Assembly (NCBI RefSeq): GCF_023554555.1
Contig: NZ_JAMJWC010000003.1
Location: 62,001 to 126,000, forward strand
DNA length: 64,000 bases
Direction of reading: 5' to 3'
DNA from: Sphingobacterium sp. lm-10
GTDB taxonomy: Bacteria; Bacteroidota; Bacteroidia; Sphingobacteriales; Sphingobacteriaceae
Part shown: in pieces, positions 44,127 through 53,764 of the stretch
Numbering within the stretch: the stretch's first letter is position 1
Layout of the letters: every line of letters starts with the position of its first letter
The notes under the pieces: model-generated
Told to the model about the DNA's origin: nothing
Databases searched by the model: none
Seen by the model: the letters and a program-made list of their open reading frames with translations, nothing else
Made by a program: the position numbers and the translations under genes

Positions 44127-45125
44127 ATGTATAAAGGAATAGAAATCATTTGCCTTGCCATTTTGGTAATCTTGGCCGGACAAGCTAAGGCACAGTCCAA
44201 AACCCCATTGCAACTTTCTGGTACTATTAAAGATGTGAAAGAAGGTACCATATATCTGCAACGTTACGACAATAAGTTGTTTAAAACCATTGATTCCACG
44301 GAGGTAATAAATGGAGCATTTGCCTTTACAACAGCGGTTCCGCTGCCTGAACTATACGGGCTAAGTTTAGAATCTGCTGGTACCGAACTGCAAGTGTTTT
44401 TGGACGATCAGCCTACAAAAATTATCGTAGGGAAAGATCAGGATTTAAGAACGGCCGAGGTTTCTGGTTCCAAATGGCAGTCGCAGTTTGAGGGGTACAA
44501 AAAAAGAGCAAATAAGCTAACGGCAGCAGAATTTATCCAAGAAGATCCGACATCCATCGTGGCAGCTTTCGCGCTGTTTCGTAACTATTCATATGATTTG
44601 TCTCCGCAAGAAATTAGAGAACACCTAGCCTTGCTAGATCCTTCATTATCCCAAACACAGTATGTTGCCATCCTGAAAGATTTAGCGACAAAGCAGGAAG
44701 CGGTTTTGCCGGGTAATAAAGCGATTGACTTCGTCTCGACAGATCCGGAAGGTAATCAAATCCGATTCTTTGATCACTTGGGTAAGGGATATGTCTTATT
44801 GGATTTTTGGGCTGGCTGGTGCCCGCCATGTCGGGCGGAGAACCCAAATATCGTCAAAGCATATCATAAATATAAAGACAAGGGATTTGATGTGTTCGGG
44901 GTTTCTTTGGATCGAAATAAATCCTCGTGGTTAAAAGCGATCAAAGATGATCAATTGGATTGGACGCAAGTATCTGATTTAGCTTTTTGGGATACCGAAG
45001 CGCCAGCACTCTATGGCGTTCGTTTCATTCCTTCAAATCTTTTGATTGATTCGAACGGTATCATTGTAGCTCGAAACGTAACAGGTGAAGAACTGCAAAC
45101 GTTATTAGCTGAATTGCTGGACTAA
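44127..45125 (+). CDS. TlpA-like thioredoxin with DUF4369 domain
   Basis: 332 aa. Signal peptide (ILAGQAKAQ), an N-terminal DUF4369 beta-domain (about 28-120, LSGTIKDVKEGTIYLQRYDNK) and a C-terminal AhpC/TlpA thioredoxin domain (about 195-332) with the active site WCPPCR and the cis-proline segment FIPSNLLI. It is a periplasmic disulfide oxidoreductase common in Bacteroidota. It has a strong promoter and a 25-bp hairpin terminator, so it is monocistronic. Confidence 0.92.
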   Translation: MYKGIEIICLAILVILAGQAKAQSKTPLQLSGTIKDVKEGTIYLQRYDNKLFKTIDSTEVINGAFAFTTAVPLPELYGLSLESAGTELQVFLDDQPTKIIVGKDQDLRTAEVSGSKWQSQFEGYKKRANKLTAAEFIQEDPTSIVAAFALFRNYSYDLSPQEIREHLALLDPSLSQTQYVAILKDLATKQEAVLPGNKAIDFVSTDPEGNQIRFFDHLGKGYVLLDFWAGWCPPCRAENPNIVKAYHKYKDKGFDVFGVSLDRNKSSWLKAIKDDQLDWTQVSDLAFWDTEAPALYGVRFIPSNLLIDSNGIIVARNVTGEELQTLLAELLD

Positions 45126-45143
45126 TAAAATTCGCTTTCTGCA

Positions 45144-45197
45144 ATACAGCAAAATAGCTAGATAAAACATTCGTTTTATCTAGCTATTTTGCTGTAT
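45144..45197. terminator. Bidirectional hairpin terminator
   Basis: A perfect 25-bp stem (45144-45168 with 45173-45197, core aatagctagataaaac) with a 4-nt loop lies between convergent genes ending at 45125 and 45219. Confidence 0.85.
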
Positions 45198-45218
45198 ATG
45201 ATAGGCTTAAATATTTTG

Positions 45219-45671
45219 TTATTGAACGACTGTACTAGTAGTAGGATAAGTGGTAACCACTTTGCTTACTTTCCACCCGCGATCGTTTGCATGTAAGGTG
45301 ACGTAATCTACTCGGGTGAAATCGCGGAAAGCCATTGTCACTTTAGCTAAACTGGTATTCCCTGTTTCGTCAAGTATTTGATAGGTCGTTGTACAGTCGA
45401 ATTTCAGCCCTTTGTTGTTCTTCAAAAATTGCATGTACTGCCTACGATTAAATGTCTTTTCAGTACGATCAGCCGTATTGCGGTATTCGAAGTCTTTGGC
45501 AAATATCATATTATTGAAGTCATTTAGTCCTTCCGTAAGAGAGGATACGTAAGCCGACAAGGTATTGCTCGATGCAGTAGGCGCAGCTGAGTAAATAGGT
45601 TTTGCTGCGAAGGATGAGAAGCTGATGATCATCAGTAAAGCTGCAGCGATGGAGGTGATTGTTTTTTTCAT
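45219..45671 (-). CDS. Exported NTF2-like protein
   Basis: 150 aa, signal peptide (SFSSFAAKP). The mature part has an NTF2-like order of helix then curved sheet (LNDFNNMIFAKDFEYRN, TFNRRQYMQFLKNNKGLKFDCTTTYQILDE, TSLAKVTMAFRDFTRVDYVTLHANDRGWKV), as in SnoaL-like or lumazine-binding-like periplasmic proteins. No catalytic residues are evident; function unknown. Confidence 0.65.
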   Translation of the reverse strand: MKKTITSIAAALLMIISFSSFAAKPIYSAAPTASSNTLSAYVSSLTEGLNDFNNMIFAKDFEYRNTADRTEKTFNRRQYMQFLKNNKGLKFDCTTTYQILDETGNTSLAKVTMAFRDFTRVDYVTLHANDRGWKVSKVVTTYPTTSTVVQ

Positions 45672-45987
45672 GATTTCTATGTTTTATTTTTTTTTGATTG
45701 TTTCTATGACTCAAAAGTAGTGTGTAAGTCGATGGTCGAGTAGGGCTAATAGACCAGAATCGGTATTTATTCGGTAAGTGCATTGAATCGATCGGCAGAA
45801 ATAATCTCGAAAAAATAATGTCGGTAAAATGAGGTGGTAGAGGGTTAAAGCATACAAAAATAAATCCCGTAGCGGGGAGCTGCGGGATTTAAACCAAACC
45901 AATTATTAACCTAAATTATGAAAATTTAAATATATAACGCTGAAGTGTTAATCAATATTGTCTTTGCTGTGATTTTTTTATTATTTT
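45672..45987. other. 316-bp intergenic region
   Basis: Spacer between two minus-strand genes. It holds a -7 box TACTTTTG (minus strand, 45712-45719) for the NTF2-like gene, and the terminator of the MutS-related gene at 45855-45890. No other gene is seen. Confidence 0.55.
45855..45890 (-). terminator. Intrinsic terminator of the MutS-related gene
   Basis: aaatcccgtag (45862-45872) pairs with ctgcgggattt (45880-45890) with one G-U. On the minus strand the stem is followed by a T-rich run, about 100 nt after the stop. Confidence 0.7.
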
Positions 45988-47337
45988 TTATTGACGACTA
46001 TTCTTAATCATTAATTCTTCAACAGCATCCAGTAGTCCACTTCTTTCCAGTAACCATAATCCAAGTTTTTCATTGGCCACGCCTTCTCCTAATTGGTAAG
46101 TGAATTTTGGTATTTCATTTTTAGCTAATTCTGTTTTCATGCAATACAACTGAACATTCGGATACGCCTTAATACCATCAACCAACTCTGTTAAATGCGA
46201 AGAAATAATAATGAATGGTCTTTCCAACTTCGTTAAATACTGCACCACTTTTTTTGTTGACGCACATGCATCCTGGTAATTGGTGCCTGTAAAGAGCTCA
46301 TCCAAGACAATAAAGGAGTTGGAGTTGGATTCCAATTGATCGATAATGTCACGGAGTCGGATCGCTTCATGATAAAAGTGGCTGTATCCAGCTTCCAAGT
46401 TGTCTGGCAGATTGATGGTAGTGTATAAGCCATCTAAGACAGGCGTATGCATGGATCTAGCAGGGACTGGCAATCCGATGTGTGTTAGATATATTGCTAT
46501 AGATAATGCTTTTATTAGGGTCGATTTACCTGCCATATTGGCTCCAGTAAGAAACCATAGATTGCATTGCCTTTCAAATGAAATGTCATTGTTGACTGAC
46601 TTTTCATAAAAAATGTGATAAAGACCTTCTATCTCAATAGTATCAAGGGAACCAGGAACGTGTACGCGCGGAAACGTCAACTTCATTTTTTTGGCTGTAG
46701 CCGCTATGGCTGTATAAGCATCCAAATCATAAATAAATTCGAGTATTTTTTGCATTTTGTCGGTCAGATGGACTCGGATGTTTTCATCATATATATGTAT
46801 ATTTCTCCGACTGACTTTCATTTTTCTGGTCTTAAAGTCATTCCCAACAATCACGGTCAGGCACTGCCTAACAATCAGTTGAATGTTTTCAAATGCTAGA
46901 ATCGGATTTGAATTTCCATGACTATCTAATGTCACCAGCAAATCATCCAGCTGCCTAAGTATTTGCACCGTATCTTGGATATAGCACTTCTTGTAATAGA
47001 AACTGGCGGAGTACTGTTCCCATAAGGCAATCGTGGACCATAACGTGTTTTTCCTATCCGCATCCGAAAAAGCAGACCTCCAATACTTGGACAAATCCTC
47101 CATCATCCCACGATCGAAAGGAAAGATAAGATTGCTATTCAGACAGGCTAGGATGGCCTGCTGTCGAGATTGGATAACATGCAGATCATAAGACGGATGG
47201 TAGAATATATACTGAAGAGCCTCTTTACCGCCAACCGTTATAGTTTTATCGAAGCATGCAAACACACTTTGGTGATGCTCGCCAAATATCTGAAGATCTT
47301 GATAGGTTTGTTTATCGATTTTAAATACTTTCTCCAA
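45988..47337 (-). CDS. MutS-related ATPase without mismatch-recognition domain
   Basis: 449 aa with the MutS core (lever/clamp region, about 60-240) and MutS ATPase domain: Walker A LTGANMAGKSTLIKAL (near 277), Walker B and signature FIVLDELFTGTNYQDACAS, then HLTEL. There is no N-terminal mismatch-binding domain, so it is not the repair MutS; such proteins in Bacteroidota have no clear role. No in-frame ATG is found between the upstream stop and residue 77, so the start is probably TTG at 47337. Confidence 0.85.
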   Translation of the reverse strand: MEKVFKIDKQTYQDLQIFGEHHQSVFACFDKTITVGGKEALQYIFYHPSYDLHVIQSRQQAILACLNSNLIFPFDRGMMEDLSKYWRSAFSDADRKNTLWSTIALWEQYSASFYYKKCYIQDTVQILRQLDDLLVTLDSHGNSNPILAFENIQLIVRQCLTVIVGNDFKTRKMKVSRRNIHIYDENIRVHLTDKMQKILEFIYDLDAYTAIAATAKKMKLTFPRVHVPGSLDTIEIEGLYHIFYEKSVNNDISFERQCNLWFLTGANMAGKSTLIKALSIAIYLTHIGLPVPARSMHTPVLDGLYTTINLPDNLEAGYSHFYHEAIRLRDIIDQLESNSNSFIVLDELFTGTNYQDACASTKKVVQYLTKLERPFIIISSHLTELVDGIKAYPNVQLYCMKTELAKNEIPKFTYQLGEGVANEKLGLWLLERSGLLDAVEELMIKNSRQ

Positions 47338-47535
47338 AATAGCCTGAGATTCATAATTTATATTTCTTTAAGGTACTAAATTTTATGATTGTAGATGTTA
47401 GATATCTAATGTGGGGTATCACTAGATGAATCATGAAGTATACCGGATACATTGATTATTAGACTTTACTAAATCGTTTTTTGTATCGTTAGACTTGTAT
47501 ATTATCATTATCTTGAAGCACCAAAAAACATATTT

Positions 47536-49794
47536 ATGCTGAAATCCTTTTTATTGTTATCTGGGGCAATAGGGCTCTTACATACTACCTTCGCTCAATC
47601 TAGTACAGCAGATCTGCAAAAGCCAGTGGACTATGTAAATCCCTACATGGGCAATATCAGCCACTTGCTCGTACCGACATATCCTACAGTACACTTGCCG
47701 AACAGTATGTTGCGTGTGTATCCTGAGCGAAATGATTTCACAACCGATCAGTTGCGCGGATTGCCGCTGGTGGTAACTAGTCATCGCGGGCGCTCGGCTT
47801 TCAACCTGAGTCCGGTAAACGGGTCTCAGCATGCCGCTTGGAAAAATGTGTATGCATATGCTTATGACAACGAAGAAATAAAGCCTTACTATTATGGCGT
47901 ATCGCTTTTAGAGGAGCAAATAGACGTTGCTTTTGCTCCTTCGCATCAATCCGGCATTTATGCGCTAAACTTTCAATTGGGAAAAGATAAGTCAGTTGTT
48001 TTCAACTCTGGGTCGGGAAGCGTGAAGGTGAGTGGAAATAGCATTACGGCTTCACAGGAACTTCAAAATAATACCACGGTTTACTTGTATGGTGAATTTG
48101 ATCAAAAAGCCAGTACTGCGGGTGTGATAGAAAACGGCAAATTGATCGCTAAGAAAACAGCCGTTTCCGGTAAGCAGTCCGCTGTGGTGTTAACTTTTGA
48201 TAGGGGAGGGCAAGAATTGCATTTTCGCTATGGCATATCCTTTATCGATGCGGAGCAAGCCAAGCGCAACCTGCAACGGGAGATCAAACATTTTGATGTA
48301 CAAAGGGTCGCAGATGCTGGTCGCGATATCTGGAATGAGCGTCTTTCTACCGTGCAGATAGCGGGTGGCAAAGCCGATGACAGAGTAGTATTTTACACCT
48401 CTTTATACCGTTGTTTTGAGCGTCCGGTGAATATCAGCGAAGACAATCGGTATTTCAGTGCCTTTGATGGGAAAGTGCATACAGATTCCCGACCTTTTTA
48501 TACAGACGATTGGATCTGGGATACCTATCGTGCTACCCATCCATTAAGGTTATTGATTGATGAGCAAGTGGAGTCAGATGTGCTTCAATCGTATGTACGT
48601 ATGGCCGAACAGATGGATCATTTTTGGATGCCAACATTTCCGGAGATCACCGGAGATTCTAGAAGAATGAATTCTAATCACGGGGTGGTTACTGTTGCCG
48701 ACGCCTACGCGAAGGGGTTGCGAAGCTTTGATATAGAAAAGGCCTATGAAAGTGGCAAGCGTGCTGTACAGGAGAAAACCCTTGCACCATGGTCTGCGGC
48801 TCCAGCGGGATGGTTAGACAACTTTTACAAAGAACATGGATTTATTCCGGCGTTGTACCCGGGTGAGGAAGAGACCGTGCCAGAAGTGCATCGGTTTGAA
48901 AAGCGGCAGCCGATCGCGGTAACCTTAGGTACTTCGTACGATGAGTGGGCTTTGGGCCAGCTTGCACAAACACTCGGACATACTCAAGATGCAGAAGGTT
49001 TCTTAAAAAATGCACTGAATTATCGGAACTTGTTTAATGCAGAAACGAAATTCTTTCATCCCAAAGATAAAGATGGAAAATTCATTATGCCATTTGATTA
49101 CCGGTATGCCGGTGGTCAGGGTGCGCGCGAATATTATGGGGAGAATAATGGCTGGGTATATCGCTGGGATGTGCCGCATAATGTGAGCGACCTTATGACG
49201 TTGATGGGCGGCCGAGAGCAATTTAATCAAGAGCTAGACCGTACTTTCCGAGAGCCTTTAGGTAAAAGTAAGTTCGAATTTTATAGCCAACTGCCCGATC
49301 ACACCGGCAACGTCGGACAGTTTTCTATGGCTAATGAGCCCAGCTTGCACATTCCCTATTTATACAATTATTCGGGTAAGCCATGGATGTCCCAAAAACG
49401 AATAGATGATCTCATCCATCAATGGTTTAGAAATGATTTGATGGGCATGCCGGGCGATGAAGACGGTGGTGGTATGTCGGCATTCCTCGTGTTTTCGATG
49501 GCCGGATTCTACCCGGTTACACCGGGTATTCCTGTGTATACGATCGGTACGCCGTTCTTCGAGAATATCACGATGAAATTATCGAACGGGAAAGAATTTA
49601 CGATTAGAGCGCAAGGACGTACAGCAAAAAATAAATATATACAATCAGCTACGCTGAATGGCCAAACCTGGGATAAGCCTTGGTTTACTCACGAAGAGTT
49701 AGCGAAAGGCGGCGTGTTAGAATTCGAAATGGGAGATCGACCGAATAGGGAGTGGGGGGCAGACGCCCCACCTCCATCATTTCAAATGCCTTAG
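47536..49794 (+). CDS. GH92 alpha-1,2-mannosidase
   Basis: 752 aa. Signal peptide (HTTFAQ), an N-terminal beta-sandwich starting with VNPYMGN and a catalytic (alpha/alpha)6 barrel with GH92 marks (DDWIWDTYRATHPL, GDSRRMNSNHG, PGDEDGGGMSAFLVFSMAGFYPVTPG with the catalytic acidic residues). GH92 enzymes are Ca2+-dependent exo-mannosidases acting on yeast mannan or N-glycans. The enzyme is periplasmic or on the surface. It is next to an MFS transporter on the other strand rather than a SusCD pair. Confidence 0.93.
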   Translation: MLKSFLLLSGAIGLLHTTFAQSSTADLQKPVDYVNPYMGNISHLLVPTYPTVHLPNSMLRVYPERNDFTTDQLRGLPLVVTSHRGRSAFNLSPVNGSQHAAWKNVYAYAYDNEEIKPYYYGVSLLEEQIDVAFAPSHQSGIYALNFQLGKDKSVVFNSGSGSVKVSGNSITASQELQNNTTVYLYGEFDQKASTAGVIENGKLIAKKTAVSGKQSAVVLTFDRGGQELHFRYGISFIDAEQAKRNLQREIKHFDVQRVADAGRDIWNERLSTVQIAGGKADDRVVFYTSLYRCFERPVNISEDNRYFSAFDGKVHTDSRPFYTDDWIWDTYRATHPLRLLIDEQVESDVLQSYVRMAEQMDHFWMPTFPEITGDSRRMNSNHGVVTVADAYAKGLRSFDIEKAYESGKRAVQEKTLAPWSAAPAGWLDNFYKEHGFIPALYPGEEETVPEVHRFEKRQPIAVTLGTSYDEWALGQLAQTLGHTQDAEGFLKNALNYRNLFNAETKFFHPKDKDGKFIMPFDYRYAGGQGAREYYGENNGWVYRWDVPHNVSDLMTLMGGREQFNQELDRTFREPLGKSKFEFYSQLPDHTGNVGQFSMANEPSLHIPYLYNYSGKPWMSQKRIDDLIHQWFRNDLMGMPGDEDGGGMSAFLVFSMAGFYPVTPGIPVYTIGTPFFENITMKLSNGKEFTIRAQGRTAKNKYIQSATLNGQTWDKPWFTHEELAKGGVLEFEMGDRPNREWGADAPPPSFQMP

Positions 49795-49812
49795 GGAAAC
49801 CTAAGGCATTTG
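49783..49812 (+). terminator. Terminator hairpin overlapping the GH92 stop
   Basis: caaatgccttagg (49783-49795) pairs perfectly with cctaaggcatttg (49800-49812) around a GAAA loop. The stop codon TAG (49792-49794) is inside the stem. The T-run after it is poor. Confidence 0.6.
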
Positions 49813-49851
49813 CCGTTTATAGTAATCAATTTTGTTTGATGGCGCGTGGTG

Positions 49852-51096
49852 TTATTGTACCACTGCCGGGTCGTGCTTATGCTTAAACATAAAGGAGAAC
49901 AAGAAGGCCACCAAGAGAGAGTAAGCAGCAAAGCAAAGCCATATTTCTGTCCACATCATATTACCTTGTGCATCTAACAAAAAGTGATCGATGGCATAAC
50001 CACTGAGACGGCTACCTAAAATAGCGCCGAAACCGTTGGTCATCATCATAAACATACCTTGTGCTGATGAGCGGATGTCGGGCGTGGTAGACGTTTCTAC
50101 AAAAAGCGACCCGGAGATATTGAAAAAATCAAAGGCCATACCATAGACAATACAGGATAGTACGATCATCCACAAACCGTCTGCCGGATCACTGTACGCC
50201 AATAGCGCAAAGCGTAATACCCAAGCCAACATGCTAATAAGCATGACCTGCTTAATTCCAAAACGTTTTAAAAAGAAGGGGATCGCCAGAATGAAAACCG
50301 TTTCTGAGATCTGAGAAATGGACATGATGATGGTCGAATTGCGCACGATCAACGAATCCGCGTATTTCGGAAACGATTCAAAATGGGAAAGAAAGGTATC
50401 TCCATACATATTGGTGAGTTGCAGTGCCGCACCAAGAAACATAGAAAATACAAAGAATAAGGCCATCTTGTAGTTCGAAAAAAGCCTAAAGGCTTTTAAT
50501 CCGAGCTGTCCTGCTAAGGTGGATTTTTCTGATTTGGAACGTAACGGTGGACATGCTGGTAAGGTAAAGGCATAGATACCCAAAGCAAAAGCTGCGATGG
50601 CAGATAGGTAAAATTGTCCTTCAGAAGCCTTATTGCCAGATAAATTTGTTACCCACATGGCCGCGATAAATCCTATGGTACCCCATACCCGAATTGGTGG
50701 GAATACTTTGACCACATCCAATTTACTTTTTTCTAGAATAGTGTATGCAATAGAATTGGATAGTGCGATTGTCGGCATATAGCAAAACATCGCTGCGAGG
50801 ATAACCCAAAAGAACTGGTTGGGATCGTCTACCTGTGGTAGGTAGAGAAAGATTGCCCCAAAGAGGAGGTGTAATACACCATACAATTTCTCGACATTTA
50901 ACCATTTGTCGGCAATGATGCCGGTAAGGGCAGGCATAATGAGTGAAGAAATCCCCAAGGTGGAAAATACAGCTCCAAAGTCATTTCCTGACCAGCCCTT
51001 ATTTTGAAACCAGTAGACTCCAATAGTAATTAACCAGGCTCCCCAAACAAAGAACTGCAGGAAACTCATGATGGTCAATCGCAATTTTATAGACAT
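49852..51096 (-). CDS. MFS transporter, nucleoside:H+ symporter (NupG) type
   Basis: 414 aa with 12 membrane helices. The start MSIKLRLTIMSFLQFFVWGAWLIT is typical of the nucleoside:H+ symporter family in Bacteroidota, with the loop GIIADKWLNVEKLYGVLH and a central charged loop (PACPPLRSKSEKSTL). It likely imports nucleosides or a sugar by proton symport; the neighbouring mannosidase leaves a sugar cargo possible. It begins 41 nt after the bifunctional nuclease gene. Confidence 0.85.
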   Translation of the reverse strand: MSIKLRLTIMSFLQFFVWGAWLITIGVYWFQNKGWSGNDFGAVFSTLGISSLIMPALTGIIADKWLNVEKLYGVLHLLFGAIFLYLPQVDDPNQFFWVILAAMFCYMPTIALSNSIAYTILEKSKLDVVKVFPPIRVWGTIGFIAAMWVTNLSGNKASEGQFYLSAIAAFALGIYAFTLPACPPLRSKSEKSTLAGQLGLKAFRLFSNYKMALFFVFSMFLGAALQLTNMYGDTFLSHFESFPKYADSLIVRNSTIIMSISQISETVFILAIPFFLKRFGIKQVMLISMLAWVLRFALLAYSDPADGLWMIVLSCIVYGMAFDFFNISGSLFVETSTTPDIRSSAQGMFMMMTNGFGAILGSRLSGYAIDHFLLDAQGNMMWTEIWLCFAAYSLLVAFLFSFMFKHKHDPAVVQ

Positions 51097-51137
51097 ATAA
51101 AAAAGGTAGATTAAGAAAAAATGCTAATAATATGAAG

Positions 51138-51803
51138 TTATGGCTTTCTTTGATCGATTTCGTCGCGAATTTTCGCTGCGGTCTCGTATTGCTCACTTTG
51201 TATTGCTTTTTCCAGACTGCTCTCTAATTGTTCCATAGATAGAGAAGCATACGGAGAAACGGGCTCTTTGGTTGTATTTTTTGCAGGTATATTTTCTGCT
51301 TTCTGACTGTCTGCGGTTTCCTCTTTTTGGGACCTGTCAGCATGGCTACTGCCAAAATTTTCGATGTTTTCTAGGAAAGCAAAATCGTTGCCCTCAATGA
51401 CGATTCCTGCCGAGCTCATGATGAAATCGTAGGTGTATATCGGGCATTTGAAACGTACCGCCAGCGCTACTGCATCTGAGGTGCGTGCATCTATTTCCGT
51501 GATTACCTGCTCACTATCACGACATTGTAATTTGGCGTAAAAGATGCCATCCACCAGATTATAGATTAAAACCTCAGATACACTCAGGGAGAATGTTTCT
51601 GCAAAGGTTTTAAACAGGTCGTGTGTTAGCGGCCGACTGGGAGTCATTTTTTCAATCTCCACTGCAATAGCCTGGGCTTCAAATCCACCTATAATAATAG
51701 GTAACCTGCGATTGCCACCCACTTCCCCTAACACAAGCGCGTAAGCACCAGACTGGGTTTGACTGTAGGAAAGTCCTACGATATCTAATTGTATTTTCTT
51801 CAT
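51138..51803 (-). CDS. Bifunctional nuclease (DUF151) with UVR motif
   Basis: 221 aa from the ATG at 51803. The N-terminal BFN/DUF151 domain (about 1-135) shows LVLGEVGGNRRLPIIIGGFEAQAIA and DARTSDAVALAVRFKCPIY. A Lys/Glu/Ser-rich linker (140-180) leads to a UVR motif at the end (YETAAKIRDEIDQR, near 206), as in UvrB/UvrC interaction helices. BFN proteins have RNase/DNase activity in plants; bacterial roles are unclear. Confidence 0.88.
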   Translation of the reverse strand: MKKIQLDIVGLSYSQTQSGAYALVLGEVGGNRRLPIIIGGFEAQAIAVEIEKMTPSRPLTHDLFKTFAETFSLSVSEVLIYNLVDGIFYAKLQCRDSEQVITEIDARTSDAVALAVRFKCPIYTYDFIMSSAGIVIEGNDFAFLENIENFGSSHADRSQKEETADSQKAENIPAKNTTKEPVSPYASLSMEQLESSLEKAIQSEQYETAAKIRDEIDQRKP

Positions 51804-51918
51804 GCACAATGTCCCATTGGTCGTTTACGAAGTCTTGCTGATCGCTTGATGAATAATCTATCCGAGCGCGAAGACCAAGTCGGTCCGTTTCCGCTACAAA
51901 GATGTAAATATTAACAGC

Positions 51919-51959
51919 AAAAAAAAAGCAACCAGGGCATTTTTTACAGCCGTGGTTGC
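51919..51959 (-). terminator. Intrinsic terminator of etfBA
   Basis: gcaaccagggc (51928-51938) pairs with gccgtggttgc (51949-51959) with one mismatch. On the minus strand a run of nine T follows. Confidence 0.75.
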
Positions 51960-51993
51960 CTTGGAATCAGCAATTAACCGATTTTATGTTTTA

Positions 51994-52968
51994 TTAATTT
52001 GCTTTATGTGCTTGTATCGCTGCTGTTAGTTTAGGTACGATTTCCAATGCGTCGCCTACAATGCCGTAGTCTGCTACCTTAAAGAAAGGAGCTTCTGGGT
52101 CTTTGTTGATGACTACAATAGTTTTGGAAGAACTTACTCCTGCCAAATGCTGAATCGCTCCAGATATACCGATCGCAATGTACAAGTTAGGGCTTACCAC
52201 TATGCCGGTTTGTCCTACATGTTCAGAATGCGGGCGCCATCCAGCGTCTGACACGGGCTTAGAACAGGCGGTTGCTGCACCGAGTACTTCTGCAAGCTCT
52301 TCAATCATAGCCCAATTTTCTGGGCCTTTCATGCCTCGTCCAGCAGATACCACTATTTCTGCTTCTGGCAAAGAGATCTTATCTGTAGCACGTACAATAT
52401 CTTTTACCACCAGATTTAAATCGCCAGCATCCACCGAAGGGGATAACGTCTCGATAACCGGAGTTTCTTCGCTGCGAACGGGCTCGTGCGAATTTGGGTT
52501 TACCGCGATCACTTTTTTGTCTGCGGTAATCACTTCTGTCGCAAAGGCCTTGTTAGAAAAAGCGGTCTTCTTTACCTGCAAGTCATTTCCAGAAAACGTA
52601 GGTAACTCCATGGCGCCATCCGCTAAGCCGGCTTCTAATTTAGCCGCCAAACGCGGGGCGAGTCCTTTACCGCTAAAGGAGTTTGATAGGACGATAATAT
52701 GGGCTTGCTCTTTGGACGCTGCTTCTGCAATGACAGCAGCATAAGCCTTATTAATAAATTGTTTAAGCTGTTCTTGATCGACTTTCACTATTTTGGAAGC
52801 ACCGAACGCCGCTAATTTATTCAACTCTTCATCGGCTACATTTCCGATCGATAGCGCAGTCACACTTGTGCTTTGTTCCTGAGCGATTGCCTTAGCATAC
52901 GAAACGACCTCAAAAGCCGATTTTTTGAATTTGCCTTCTATATTCTCAACATATACGAGTATTGCCAT
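51994..52968 (-). CDS. etfA: Electron transfer flavoprotein alpha subunit
   Basis: 324 aa FAD-binding subunit. The N-terminal domain (about 1-190) is followed by the FAD domain with VSAGRGMKGPENW (near 207), SKPVSDAGWRPHSEHVGQTG and the closing IAIGISGAIQHLAGVSSSKTIVVINKDPEAP signature (residues about 268-295). EtfAB passes electrons from acyl-CoA and other dehydrogenases to the quinone pool. It begins 22 nt after etfB. Confidence 0.96.
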   Translation of the reverse strand: MAILVYVENIEGKFKKSAFEVVSYAKAIAQEQSTSVTALSIGNVADEELNKLAAFGASKIVKVDQEQLKQFINKAYAAVIAEAASKEQAHIIVLSNSFSGKGLAPRLAAKLEAGLADGAMELPTFSGNDLQVKKTAFSNKAFATEVITADKKVIAVNPNSHEPVRSEETPVIETLSPSVDAGDLNLVVKDIVRATDKISLPEAEIVVSAGRGMKGPENWAMIEELAEVLGAATACSKPVSDAGWRPHSEHVGQTGIVVSPNLYIAIGISGAIQHLAGVSSSKTIVVINKDPEAPFFKVADYGIVGDALEIVPKLTAAIQAHKAN

Positions 52969-52990
52969 GATGTTTTTTTCTTTTAAATAA

Positions 52991-53722
52991 TTATAAAACC
53001 TTTGCTTTGGTGTGCAATAGATTCACCAGCTGTTCTACTTCATCTACCATGGCTACCTGACCACGAGGAGCTGGAGATTCGTATTTTGAGATACTGCTTA
53101 ATACCGGTACATCTACCGCAGGAACTACCTGAAGCGACTTGGTGCGTGCCGACATAATGCCACGCATATTCGGGATTTTTGGCTCTGCAACGCCCTCTGC
53201 GGTGCCTAACACGACTGGTAACTGTGTGCTCAACACTTCTTTACCACCTTCGATCTCGCGTTCGATGGTAATCTCGCGATCCTGGATATCAAACTTTTTT
53301 ACAATAGATACAGACGGGATATTCAAGAGCTCTCCGACTAATGCGGCTACTTGCGAACCATTGTAATCGATGGATTCTCTTCCTGTCAATATTAGATCAA
53401 ATGATTGTTCCGATGCATAATGCGCAATTTGCTTCGCCACAAACCAAGCATCGCGCGGTGCGGCATCAATTCGTACCGCATCGGTGGCGCCTACAGCCAA
53501 TGCTTTGCGGATAGTAGGCTCTGTACTCGCGTCACCGACATTGATCACGGTGATGGATCCATCGGTACCTTCTGTTAGTTCTACGGCACGCGCCAAGGCG
53601 ATTTCGTCGTACGGATTAATGATAAATTGTACACCGGACTGATTGAACTCGGTGTGATCACTGTTAAAAGTGATTTTGGACGTGGTGTCCGGCACATGAC
53701 TAATGCAAACTAAAATTCTCAT
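52991..53722 (-). CDS. etfB: Electron transfer flavoprotein beta subunit
   Basis: 243 aa. Family marks are INPYDEIALARAVEL near 37, ILTGRESIDYNGSQVAALVGELL near 118 (AMP-binding region) and TAEGVAEPKIPNMRGIMSARTK near 172. It pairs with EtfA and binds AMP. First gene of the etfBA operon, with a -7 box about 35 nt upstream. Confidence 0.96.
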   Translation of the reverse strand: MRILVCISHVPDTTSKITFNSDHTEFNQSGVQFIINPYDEIALARAVELTEGTDGSITVINVGDASTEPTIRKALAVGATDAVRIDAAPRDAWFVAKQIAHYASEQSFDLILTGRESIDYNGSQVAALVGELLNIPSVSIVKKFDIQDREITIEREIEGGKEVLSTQLPVVLGTAEGVAEPKIPNMRGIMSARTKSLQVVPAVDVPVLSSISKYESPAPRGQVAMVDEVEQLVNLLHTKAKVL

Positions 53723-53756
53723 AATTTATATTTAAACGATGTGTGTGCGTTCTATT

Positions 53757-53764
53757 CAAACTTA
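53757..53764 (-). promoter_or_regulatory. -7 promoter box of etfBA
   Basis: TAAGTTTG on the minus strand fits TAnnTTTG; leader of about 30 nt to the etfB start at 53722. No good TTG -33. Confidence 0.5.

Noticed and set aside
45855..45990. Riboswitch or attenuator before a plus-strand gene
   Set aside because: No plus-strand gene follows; the hairpin has its T-run on the minus strand and fits a terminator of the MutS-related gene.
52178..52744. 188-residue plus-strand reading frame
   Set aside because: Antisense to etfA, which has full family motifs; Ser/Pro-rich composition is typical of an antisense shadow.
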